From: Clostridia bacterium | Lineage (GTDB): Bacteria; Bacillota; Clostridia; Christensenellales; Aristaeellaceae | DNA length: 37,099 bases | NCBI GenBank assembly: GCA_009784985.1 | Contig: WQXF01000011.1 | Coordinates: 1 to 37,099, forward strand | Direction: 5' to 3' | The notes under the pieces: model-generated | Seen by the model: only the letters and a program-made list of their open reading frames with translations | What the model was told of the DNA's origin: nothing | The model's database searches: none | In this document: in pieces, positions 30,498 to 37,099 of the stretch | How the letters are laid out: each line of letters starts with the position of its first letter | Numbering within the stretch: the first letter of the stretch is position 1 | Made by a program: the position numbers and the translations under genes

Positions 30498-31301
30498 GTG
30501 GACGACAAAAACAACCCGCGGCTACAGTCCGCACGCCCGCGGCGCAAGCCCACCGCAAAAACCGATCCAAAGATATGGAAGGAAACATTGTTTCCTGACG
30601 ATTTTTCACCTGCGATTCATCCGGATTCTGAAGTTGAGCCCATCGCCTACGATGAGCTGCCGCCCACGGTACAAGCCGGGGAGATCATCGAGGATATACT
30701 CGAAGCCGACGCCACCGGCGAGGGTGTCGAGCGGATCACCAAGCCCAAAAAGAGCGGCTACCGCGAACTGCTGGAGTGGGTGATGGTATTTGCCGTGGCG
30801 GCGGCCCTGGTGATGCTGGCCCTGCGCTTTATCGCCGAACCCATCAAGGTAGACGGCCACTCCATGGAAAACACCCTTTTGCCCAACGAATACGTGCTGG
30901 TAACCAAATACGAGTACCTATTAGAACCACCGATGCGTTTTGACGTGGTGTCTTGCAGGTATCCCCATAACAACAAAACCTTTGTAAAGCGCGTGATTGG
31001 CCTGCCGGGCGAAACCGTGGCGCTGATCGACGGCGAGCTATACATCAACGGCCAGCACATCGAGCAGGACTTTGATCTGCGCAAGGAATGTGAGGATTAC
31101 GGCCCGGAGACCATACCCGCCGGGTATTATCTGGTGATAGGCGATAACCGCAAGGTAAGTATAGACAGCCGCGACCCATCGGTAGGCCCGTTGCCACGCT
31201 CGGCCATCACTGGCCATGTGCGGAGGGTGATCTATCCCTTTGAGAGCATGCGCGCTATCGAAGCGAAACACCGCTTGCCGCAAATCGAAATGGAAAACTA
31301 A
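30498..31301 (+). CDS. lepB: Type I signal peptidase, third of three, with long acidic N-terminus (267 aa)
   Basis: Starts at GTG 30498 after GAAGGGAG. Residues 1-85 form an unusual cytoplasmic extension: basic first (QSARPRRKPTAKTDPKIW), then strongly acidic (EIIEDILEADATGEGVE). The membrane helix lies at ~92-110 (LEWVMVFAVAAALVMLALRF), followed by S122 (VDGHSMENTL), K164 (FVKRVIGLPGE) and GDNRKVSIDSRDP. All catalytic boxes are present. The extension is absent from the other two copies and could recruit a partner. The gene ends the operon, followed by a terminator at 31326-31355. Confidence 0.92.
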   Translation: MDDKNNPRLQSARPRRKPTAKTDPKIWKETLFPDDFSPAIHPDSEVEPIAYDELPPTVQAGEIIEDILEADATGEGVERITKPKKSGYRELLEWVMVFAVAAALVMLALRFIAEPIKVDGHSMENTLLPNEYVLVTKYEYLLEPPMRFDVVSCRYPHNNKTFVKRVIGLPGETVALIDGELYINGQHIEQDFDLRKECEDYGPETIPAGYYLVIGDNRKVSIDSRDPSVGPLPRSAITGHVRRVIYPFESMRAIEAKHRLPQIEMEN

Positions 31302-31325
31302 AAATAGAAAGTGGAAAATTAGGTG

Positions 31326-31355
31326 CGGCGGAGCATATAGCTTTCGCCGTTTTTT
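31326..31355 (+). terminator. Terminator of the signal peptidase operon
   Basis: CGGCGGA (31326-31332) pairs with TTCGCCG (31343-31349, one wobble) and is followed by six T (31350-31355). Confidence 0.75.
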
Positions 31356-31422
31356 CTCTGAACTCCATGGTTCTATACTCCCCCCTGTTTGCATATAGAG
31401 AAATGGACGGGCTATCGGGTTA

Positions 31423-31989
31423 TCATTTAAATTGGCCGCGCAAAATGGCGTAGAGCTCCACATCCACGTAGCGGCCCTTGTTGTACAGGCGGCCATACAG
31501 CGTACCCTCCCGGCGCATGCCCACCTTTTCCATCACCCGCCCGGAGGCCGGATTTTCGCTCTCGTGTTGGGCTTCGATGCGGTGCAGGCCCATGGTGTGA
31601 AACCCAAACCGCAGGGTTTCGTGGAGGGCCTCGCTCATGATGCCCTGATTCCAATAGGAGCGGGCCAGGGAGTACCCCACCTCCGCCGAGTTGTGATCGT
31701 GGTTCCACCACATAAAGCCGATGGTGCCGACCATCTTGTTGTGGGGTTTGTACACGATGCCCCAGCTGCTGGGCTGGTCGCCACGGTATTGCCGGTGCAA
31801 AAAACGCACGTAGTTGCGTGCGTCGGCCTCACTTCGGTAAGGCTCCCACAGCACATGGCGCGCCACCTCGGGATCCCGCCCATAGGCGTACAGATCGCGG
31901 GCGTCGCTCATGGCCACTCTGCGCAATAACAGGCGGGGCGTTTCCAAGGTGGGCATACGCTGAAAGAGTGTGGCTTTTGCATTAAACAT
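31423..31989 (-). CDS. GNAT acetyltransferase, RimJ/RimL type (188 aa)
   Basis: Transfers an acetyl group from acetyl-CoA to an amine, often a protein N-terminus. Family order is intact: TPRLLLRRVAMSDARDLYAY at the N-terminus, then MVGTIGFMWWNHDHNSAEVG, AEVGYSLARSYWNQGIMSEA (the acetyl-CoA loop region), RFGFHTMGLHRIEAQHESEN and NPASGRVMEKVGMRREGTLY. These are the characteristic blocks of ribosomal-protein-type GNATs. Substrate unknown. Its ATG lies inside the end of the 47-aa gene (ATGTTTAA, 8-nt overlap) and no clear ribosome site of its own is seen, so translation is probably coupled. It is the last gene of the minus-strand cluster. Confidence 0.9.
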   Translation of the reverse strand: MFNAKATLFQRMPTLETPRLLLRRVAMSDARDLYAYGRDPEVARHVLWEPYRSEADARNYVRFLHRQYRGDQPSSWGIVYKPHNKMVGTIGFMWWNHDHNSAEVGYSLARSYWNQGIMSEALHETLRFGFHTMGLHRIEAQHESENPASGRVMEKVGMRREGTLYGRLYNKGRYVDVELYAILRGQFK

Positions 31990-32125
31990 GGCGCACCGCC
32001 CCCCCCGGCATGGAGGGGGTCAGCGGGCGGTTGACATGCCGCTGGGCGCCTTGTATCAGCACCGCGGCGCCCAACAATGCCATCAATATCATTACGATTA
32101 AAAAGGCCCGAAAGATTTTATTCAT
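31982..32125 (-). CDS. 47-aa single-span membrane peptide
   Basis: ATG at 32125 follows a strong GGAAGGAG site. The product is MNKIFRAF, then a hydrophobic span (LIVMILMALLGAAVLIQGA, ~9-27), then a short basic/proline-rich tail (HVNRPLTPSMPGG). The start overlaps the stop of the GH2-like gene (ATGAATAA) and its stop overlaps the GNAT start (ATGTTTAA). Both overlaps are 8 nt, a coupled arrangement that supports real translation. Orientation is probably N-in with the tail outside. Function unknown. Confidence 0.6.
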   Translation of the reverse strand: MNKIFRAFLIVMILMALLGAAVLIQGAQRHVNRPLTPSMPGGAVRHV

Positions 32126-34403
32126 GACGTACTCCTTCCGTAACAGTTATCTTTGCGTTAAGGCATTCCACCGCCGCGCCCAGCCCCACCGGCAGGCGTT
32201 CGCCGGGCAGCATTGCGCCCCAAGCGGGCAGCTCTGGCCGGGCAAAGTGCCCGCAGCTTACGCCTAGGGCCAAGTGGCTGCCGGTGTTGGCCAGGGCCTC
32301 CCCGTCCAACCAAAGGGTGGTTTGTGGCGCATGGGTTAATGCCTCTTGCAACGAACGCAGCCCCACACAAAAGACCGTGTCTGTACGGGCTTCTGATTGG
32401 CCCCCATTGTACACCTCCAGCCGCAGCAGCACGGCGCCGGGATCATCGGGCAGTTGGGCGGCCATCCGGCCCAGCATGCCCGTTTGGCAGGGAACCTCCC
32501 AGATTTCTTCGGCCAACGAAAACCCTGCCTGATCGTACAAGGTGGCGGTTACGGTTCGTTTGGATGCCGGCCGGGTGGCTTCGGGGGATACCAGGAGTTG
32601 CACGCCCACATCCAACCAGGTGCGCACCCAATTGGCCGTCCGATCCACAATGAGGCAGGGATGGAGGGGCGCGTAGGCGTCGCGCAGGGCGTAGTAAGCC
32701 GGGCGGCGCGCGCCAACGCTCTCTAAATCCCTCTCCAGAATGGCGTCGGAGGCGTAGCCCTCGTTCACCTGCCCGGCGCTCCCGGCAAAAAATCCGGCCA
32801 CGCCCCGGCCCCGGGTACGCTGGGCCAAGTAACGCAGCCCTTCGGCCTGCAAATAGCGGCTCAGCAATGCCGTACGGTCCAGGGAATCCGCCACGCCCCG
32901 GCCAAACCACAAAGGGGCTTCGGGCAACTCCAGGCAGGTGAGGGGGCCGCCCTGGGTTTCCCAAAGGGGCCCGCCACGGGGCCAGGGCAACCCGTACAGC
33001 TTTTCGGGCGCACTCAGGGCCGCTAGGCCCGTAGAGCGTAGCAGGGCGTCGTCGTCATTGGCGTAGCGGGGCATAAACTCGGGCCCCAAGTAACCCAAGG
33101 GACCGGCCACATTGTAACACTGGCGCTGCCCTAATTCCTTCCACTCCGGATAGGGGATGGGCCCGCCCGGTGTGATGCCCACAAAGGGCCGGTCGTCGCC
33201 CAAAGCGGCCAGCACCTCGCCCATGTTGGCTTCGGCCTGCTCGGGATCGGCTCCCTCCAAAACTTCGGCGGGCAGCGCCCATTGGGCCACGCAGGGCCTA
33301 TGCATCAGCCGCCGGGCCGTGGCCTTCACCATGGCCCCGTCGATGGGCAAGCCTTGCCACACCAACATGCCCAAATGATCGCACAAGTCATAAAAAATCT
33401 CTTCTTGAGGGGCGGCGACGTACAGACATTGTATGCCGGATTCCAGCAACGCGGCGATCTGGCCGCGCACCCAATCGGGCTTGCTGGGGTGCCAGATGGG
33501 CGCAACCCAGGCCACACCACGCAATTGAACCGGCTTTCGATTCACCGCCCACAGACAGGGGGGGAACTTTGGCCAGGCACGCTGGGAGTTGACCCGCATA
33601 AAACCCACCCGCTGATGGGCCAAGTCGCAACCCAGATGCCCCCACAGCACGGTAAGTTTTACATGATACAGGGCGTTGGGGCTGCCCGGCGTCCAATCCA
33701 CGGCATCGGCCACGTTGAGTTCGTGGGCAAATTCGGTTTCTTCTTCGCCCAGCTCCTGCTCAAACAGGCGCAAACCCAGGGGCTGCTCACCGTGGGAAAG
33801 AGCATAACAAAAAGTGTATGTGCCCGAGGCGTAGGGCAACACCCGGCCCACCGTAATCAGCGAGGTTTGTACATGATCGGGCCGCACGCCAAATTGGGCG
33901 ATCAATAATCGGTTCACGCCATGGAGCCATACCCCGCCCCGGATACCGGGCAGGATGGCCCCCAGCCGAGTCTCAAAGGGTTCGGCGGCAAAATGTACGG
34001 TAACAGTCAGTTTTTCCTGCCCCGGAACCACATGGGAGGTGATATCGGCCCGCAGGGTTTCACCGGCAGTGCAATTAAAGTGGGCCACCGGCGTTGTGTT
34101 CACATGGAGCGCACCGTACCCAAACAGCCCCTCGATTTCGATATAGTGGCGTTCGGCCACACATTCGTCTAGCAACAATTCGGCAGTGAGTGCCCAGGAA
34201 TGCTGGGTGATCCAGGTGTACCGTGTTTCGTCCACACGGCTGGCGGGATTGGGCTTTGCCTCCGGCTCCGGTTCCGCATCGGGATTCTGAATGCCTGCAA
34301 GGCTCACGGCCTCGGCCACGCTGCCCGGCACCGGGCAAGATACATCCACGCATCCCGCGCCGCTAAGGGCCCACATTTGTGGAAAAGGCTTTCTTCTAGC
34401 CAA
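32118..34403 (-). CDS. Glycoside hydrolase family 2-like protein, probably not a standard enzyme (761 aa)
   Basis: The layout resembles beta-mannosidase-type GH2 proteins: an N-terminal jelly-roll sandwich (WALTAELLLDECVAERHYIE, then VAHFNCTAGETLRADI), Ig-like domains, a barrel region (WAVNRKPVQLRGVAWVAPIW; LLESGIQCLYVAAPQEEIFY) and C-terminal beta domains. In GH2 mannosidases the acid/base lies in a HPSxxxWxxxNE block. The counterpart here is HRPCVAQWALPAE, so the Asn-Glu pair is not conserved, and no clear nucleophile block is visible. It may be a carbohydrate-binding or degenerate relative, or have a shifted active site. There is no signal peptide. TTG 34403 is chosen because GGAGGTGAT lies 3 nt upstream (GGAGG is 7 nt away). 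Confidence 0.65.
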   Translation of the reverse strand: MARRKPFPQMWALSGAGCVDVSCPVPGSVAEAVSLAGIQNPDAEPEPEAKPNPASRVDETRYTWITQHSWALTAELLLDECVAERHYIEIEGLFGYGALHVNTTPVAHFNCTAGETLRADITSHVVPGQEKLTVTVHFAAEPFETRLGAILPGIRGGVWLHGVNRLLIAQFGVRPDHVQTSLITVGRVLPYASGTYTFCYALSHGEQPLGLRLFEQELGEEETEFAHELNVADAVDWTPGSPNALYHVKLTVLWGHLGCDLAHQRVGFMRVNSQRAWPKFPPCLWAVNRKPVQLRGVAWVAPIWHPSKPDWVRGQIAALLESGIQCLYVAAPQEEIFYDLCDHLGMLVWQGLPIDGAMVKATARRLMHRPCVAQWALPAEVLEGADPEQAEANMGEVLAALGDDRPFVGITPGGPIPYPEWKELGQRQCYNVAGPLGYLGPEFMPRYANDDDALLRSTGLAALSAPEKLYGLPWPRGGPLWETQGGPLTCLELPEAPLWFGRGVADSLDRTALLSRYLQAEGLRYLAQRTRGRGVAGFFAGSAGQVNEGYASDAILERDLESVGARRPAYYALRDAYAPLHPCLIVDRTANWVRTWLDVGVQLLVSPEATRPASKRTVTATLYDQAGFSLAEEIWEVPCQTGMLGRMAAQLPDDPGAVLLRLEVYNGGQSEARTDTVFCVGLRSLQEALTHAPQTTLWLDGEALANTGSHLALGVSCGHFARPELPAWGAMLPGERLPVGLGAAVECLNAKITVTEGVRHE

Positions 34404-34486
34404 TGGATCACCTCCAATCAACAAGCCCCTTGGAAAAATTTTCGCAAAACTCTATGTACATGCAACGGGTTCCGGCTTTGGCTCGT

Positions 34487-35056
34487 CTATATAGTATCGC
34501 CCAACACCCTATGGGCCATGAGCAAGCCCAGCGCGGTTTTTCCATCGTGAATTTCGCCGTTGAGCACCCGGCTCACAGCCTCTTCCAACGGCAAACGTTC
34601 TACGTGCAAAAACTCGCCGGTATCGGGCCGAGCTTCCCCTTCCGATAGCCCGGTGGCCAGGTACAAGCTGATGCGCTCATCACAAAAGCCAGGGGTGGTG
34701 AACATCGTGGTGAGCAACCGCCAGTGACCGGCGGCAAGGCCGGTTTCCTCCCTGAGTTCCCGTTGGGCGCAGGCCAGGGGATCCTCCCCGGGGTGGTCGA
34801 GTTTACCCGCCGGAAGCTCCAGCATCAGCTCGTCCACAGCGGGCCGGTGCTGGCGCACGAGGGCCACAAAACCGCCCGCATCCACGGCCACCACTGCTGC
34901 CGCGCCGGGATGTTTCACTACCTCCCGTTGGGCAGGCGATCCATCGGGCAGGCGCACCCGCCATTGCTCCACCCGGATCAACGCGCCTTGAAAACGCGGT
35001 TCCCTGCCTATTATCTCCTCGCGTAGATCAGGGCGGCCATTGTCTTGGTATATCAT
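34487..35056 (-). CDS. NUDIX hydrolase, ADP-ribose pyrophosphatase type (189 aa)
   Basis: Hydrolyses nucleoside diphosphate sugars such as ADP-ribose. The Nudix box is GKLDHPGEDPLACAQRELRE followed by ETG, with the metal-binding REXXEE intact; the Gly-to-Glu spacing is one residue longer than the textbook box, a variant I know from other NudF-like proteins. The N-terminal strand GALIRVEQWRVRLPDGSPAQ and the block VALVRQHRPAVDELMLELPA before the box are typical of the ADPRase branch. The ribosome site before the ATG is weak, so the start is less certain. It lies 83 nt upstream of the GH2-like gene on the same strand. Confidence 0.9.
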   Translation of the reverse strand: MIYQDNGRPDLREEIIGREPRFQGALIRVEQWRVRLPDGSPAQREVVKHPGAAAVVAVDAGGFVALVRQHRPAVDELMLELPAGKLDHPGEDPLACAQRELREETGLAAGHWRLLTTMFTTPGFCDERISLYLATGLSEGEARPDTGEFLHVERLPLEEAVSRVLNGEIHDGKTALGLLMAHRVLGDTI

Positions 35057-35146
35057 ACTTACAAAGATACGCCGCGCACGGCGCCCTCTCCTGCATATCT
35101 CCTATTAGATTTGGAAAGAGAGGCAGCAATTCCTATCTGGCACGCA

Positions 35147-35175
35147 TTGACAAGTCCTAATGATTCGCGTACAAT
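35147..35175 (+). promoter_or_regulatory. Promoter of the SH3-repeat protein gene
   Basis: TTGACA (35147-35152), 17-bp spacer, TACAAT (35170-35175). Leader of about 70 nt before ATG 35250. Confidence 0.7.
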
Positions 35176-35249
35176 AATACTGATGTTTGTGTAGCTAATT
35201 TTGTCGGATTTTTTGCCGATGCCCTATAACAACGAGGAGGAACTCAGCC

Positions 35250-37099
35250 ATGAAAAATCTATTCAACAAAGTATTCATTTCCCGGAGGGTGGTGGCCGCC
35301 CTACTTAGTGCGCTGCTGCTGGCGGCGCCCATCGGACCCCTGTACGCCGAGGACGTAGGAGGGGATTTTCTGCTGCCATGGGAGACCACGGCCGAGCAGC
35401 CCGCCATTTTGCTGCACTGGGTGGATGAGGGCGGCGACTGGGTATCAGCGTACGCCGCATATCAGGGGATGGCAAATGGTGTGCACACCTATTGGTTGCA
35501 AATCACCGATCCCTTTGTGCTGGAGCACCGCCTGGGTTCCATGGCCTACACTGTGACCCACCAGAACGAGGGCGATCTGTTTGAGCCGGATCCAACGGTG
35601 GGCATCAACTTTACCCACCAACTGGATGTGCCGGTGCTGATCACCAACCTAACGCAGTTACGCTCCTGGATACTGATTGTGTCCAGTATGCCCATGCCCG
35701 AGATGGAGCCGGAGCCCACGGAGGAGCCCGCACCCACCGAAGCGCCCGCGCCCACTGAAGCGCCTCCTACCGAAGCGCCTCCTACCGAAGCGCCTCCTAC
35801 TGAAGCGCCTCCTACCGAAGCACCGCCCACTGAAGCGCCTCCGCCTGCCGACGATTCCCGCGCGCTGGACACCTCTTTTACCAGCTATGCCACAGTGCCC
35901 AGCAAGGCGAACCTGCGCGCCACCGCCGAGGTGATGAACACCAACGTGCTGGACGTGATCCCCGCCGGTGAGCTGGTGTATGTGGACGGCAAGATGGCCA
36001 TCCCCGGCACGGAGCACGATTGGTACCGGGTAAATCGTATTACCGTGGACAATACCACCGGCTTTATGCGGGCGGATGTGCTGCAATTTGTCTCCGATCA
36101 GGAAGCGCAGCAAATTTTGGGCCCAAGCGCCCAAAGCGAACCGGAAGCTGCCACAGCCATGATCACACACCTTAGTTCCTCGGGCGAGGTTGAACCCGAT
36201 TTTTATGAGGGTTTTGTGCTCACCCTGCCGCCCATTAGCGATCCCTACGGCACCCTGCCCCTGCAATCCATGCCGGGCGATAACAATCCCCAGGCCGTTT
36301 CCATGGGCGAACTGGGCCCGGATCTGCTCCTGCGGGTAGACGGCCAAACGGAGATCGACGGCGTGCTATGGTACCATGTATATTCGCCCTTTGCACCCAA
36401 TGAATTCCAGGGCTGGGTGGCGGCTTCGAACTTGATGCCCATCAACGACGAGATGGCCGAGCCCTTTTTGCAAGCCCAGGTCACGCCCGCCCCCACCGCT
36501 CCGCCCGCCACACCGGTGCCCCTCGATCCCACGCCGGAGCCAGTGATCACACCTGAGCCAGTCGTAACCGCCTCGCCCACGCCTGAACCGGTGGTAACCC
36601 CTGAGCCGGTGATCACCCCTGAACCAGTCGTAACCCCTGAGCCGGTCATAACGCCCGCGCCCACGCCCCGGGAGGAGTTTCCCGCCCCCACCGAGGCTGG
36701 CCCGGTAGACCGCTACGGCTTTACCCTTGAAGGCAGCGTGAACCTGCGCAGGGATCCCAGCCAAACCTCCGACTCGGTGGATAGGCTCACCAGGGATACC
36801 AAGGTATGGGTTTCCGAAGCGATAGTCAATACCAGGGGCGAATTATGGTACAAAGTAACGGCCATGCGCGACAACGGCGGCCGGGCCAACAGCGGCTATG
36901 TTATGGCAGGTTTGGTATCCCTGATGAACAACCAGGAGCAAGCCGCGTATATCGACGCGGTGAACCCCAACACACCGCCCACCCACGCGCCAACCCCAAC
37001 CCCCGCACCAACGCCCACCCCCACCCCCCCCCCCCCCACCCCTCCCCCCCCCACCCCCCCCCCCCTCCCCCCCCCACCCCCCCCCACCACCCCCCCCAC
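35250..37099 (+). CDS. Secreted multi-SH3-domain protein with Pro-rich linkers (partial, >616 aa)
   Basis: An ATG with a GAGGAGGA ribosome site opens a frame that runs off the right edge. It has a signal peptide (basic start, then VVAALLSALLLAAPIGPLYA, cleavage after LYA-E). Residues ~150-205 are a linker of PTEAP repeats. Three bacterial SH3-like domains follow: one from ~SKANLRATAEVMNTNVLDVI, a second containing DGVLWYHVYSPFAPNEFQGW, and a third from GSVNLRRDPSQTSDSVDRLT to SGYVMAGLVSL. A second linker has TPEPV repeats. Such domains usually bind peptidoglycan, so this is a wall-associated protein. The last ~40 residues read as almost pure proline because the DNA becomes a C tract; that part is doubtful. 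Confidence 0.85.
   Translation, partial: MKNLFNKVFISRRVVAALLSALLLAAPIGPLYAEDVGGDFLLPWETTAEQPAILLHWVDEGGDWVSAYAAYQGMANGVHTYWLQITDPFVLEHRLGSMAYTVTHQNEGDLFEPDPTVGINFTHQLDVPVLITNLTQLRSWILIVSSMPMPEMEPEPTEEPAPTEAPAPTEAPPTEAPPTEAPPTEAPPTEAPPTEAPPPADDSRALDTSFTSYATVPSKANLRATAEVMNTNVLDVIPAGELVYVDGKMAIPGTEHDWYRVNRITVDNTTGFMRADVLQFVSDQEAQQILGPSAQSEPEAATAMITHLSSSGEVEPDFYEGFVLTLPPISDPYGTLPLQSMPGDNNPQAVSMGELGPDLLLRVDGQTEIDGVLWYHVYSPFAPNEFQGWVAASNLMPINDEMAEPFLQAQVTPAPTAPPATPVPLDPTPEPVITPEPVVTASPTPEPVVTPEPVITPEPVVTPEPVITPAPTPREEFPAPTEAGPVDRYGFTLEGSVNLRRDPSQTSDSVDRLTRDTKVWVSEAIVNTRGELWYKVTAMRDNGGRANSGYVMAGLVSLMNNQEQAAYIDAVNPNTPPTHAPTPTPAPTPTPTPPPPTPPPPTPPPLPPPPPPTTPP
37018..37099 (+). repeat. Near-homopolymer C tract at the window end
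   Basis: The last ~80 bases are almost entirely C with scattered A and T. A short CCNACN-type proline/threonine repeat precedes it (from about 36970), so slippage from a real Pro/Thr linker is possible. A poly-G read artefact on the other strand at a contig end is equally likely. Confidence 0.7.

Noticed and set aside
35700-35850. Repeated PTEAP-coding DNA as a separate repeat element or array
   Set aside because: It is a low-complexity Pro/Thr/Glu linker in frame with the secreted SH3 protein.

Overview
The window looks like a chromosomal segment of an uncultured low-to-mid GC Gram-positive of the class Clostridia. The evidence is a T-box leader on leuS, a tetrahydrofolate riboswitch on folT, near-consensus sigma-A promoters, strong GGAGG ribosome sites, a DUF951 protein, sortase and signal-peptidase genes, lipoprotein signals and Pro/Thr/Glu-rich SH3 wall proteins. 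This is inference; no 16S or other species marker is present.

Positions 1-3256 are the end of an integrated mobile element. They hold a winged-helix-like protein, two tiny overlapping genes, an XRE repressor and a secreted protein. The element ends at a bare 3' end of a tRNA gene (T-loop, T-stem arm, acceptor arm, CCA; 3257-3279) with no 5' half. This is the usual footprint of integration into a tRNA gene. Positions 3440-4977 are older mobile debris: an HNH endonuclease gene, a decayed small transposon gene, and the C-terminal tail of a large serine recombinase. A membrane PH-like protein and a hicB antitoxin follow; the partner hicA has been gutted by an apparent in-frame deletion. The hicAB and mgtE promoters diverge from a perfect 14-bp inverted repeat.

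Positions 6293-11213 carry mgtE, an AraC/GyrI-like regulator, a broken DUF4143-type ATPase, and a PLP enzyme of the D-serine dehydratase/D-threonine aldolase fold coupled to a RidA-family protein. Positions 11242-14455 are the most interesting part. A perfect TTGACA-17-TATAAT promoter drives a 132-aa helical protein of unknown family and a 905-aa protein. The larger protein joins a SAMHD1/dGTPase-like HD phosphohydrolase domain to a C-terminal phosphoribosyltransferase-like domain resembling the conflict-associated PRTase-CE family. I read it as a candidate two-gene anti-phage cassette. It is visibly more AT-rich than its housekeeping neighbours.

Positions 14470-25250 are mixed chromosomal genes: a lipoprotein-anchored diguanylate cyclase with two solute-binding sensor domains, a self-inhibited Fic protein beside tRNA-Val(GAC), a YfbK-like VWA lipoprotein, a flavin split-barrel protein, a 45-aa protein, a metallophosphatase, a carboxylesterase, a second hicB without a recognisable toxin, and T-box-controlled leuS. 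Positions 25445-31355 hold riboswitch-controlled folT, a sortase with a very long repeat-rich extracytoplasmic region, a palindromic intergenic repeat, DUF951 and three type I signal peptidases in tandem. Positions 31423-35056 (minus strand) are a NUDIX hydrolase, a GH2-like protein, a 47-aa membrane peptide and a GNAT acetyltransferase; the last three are chained by 8-nt stop/start overlaps. The window ends inside a secreted SH3-repeat protein. Its last ~80 bases are almost pure C and may be a sequencing or assembly artefact at a contig end.
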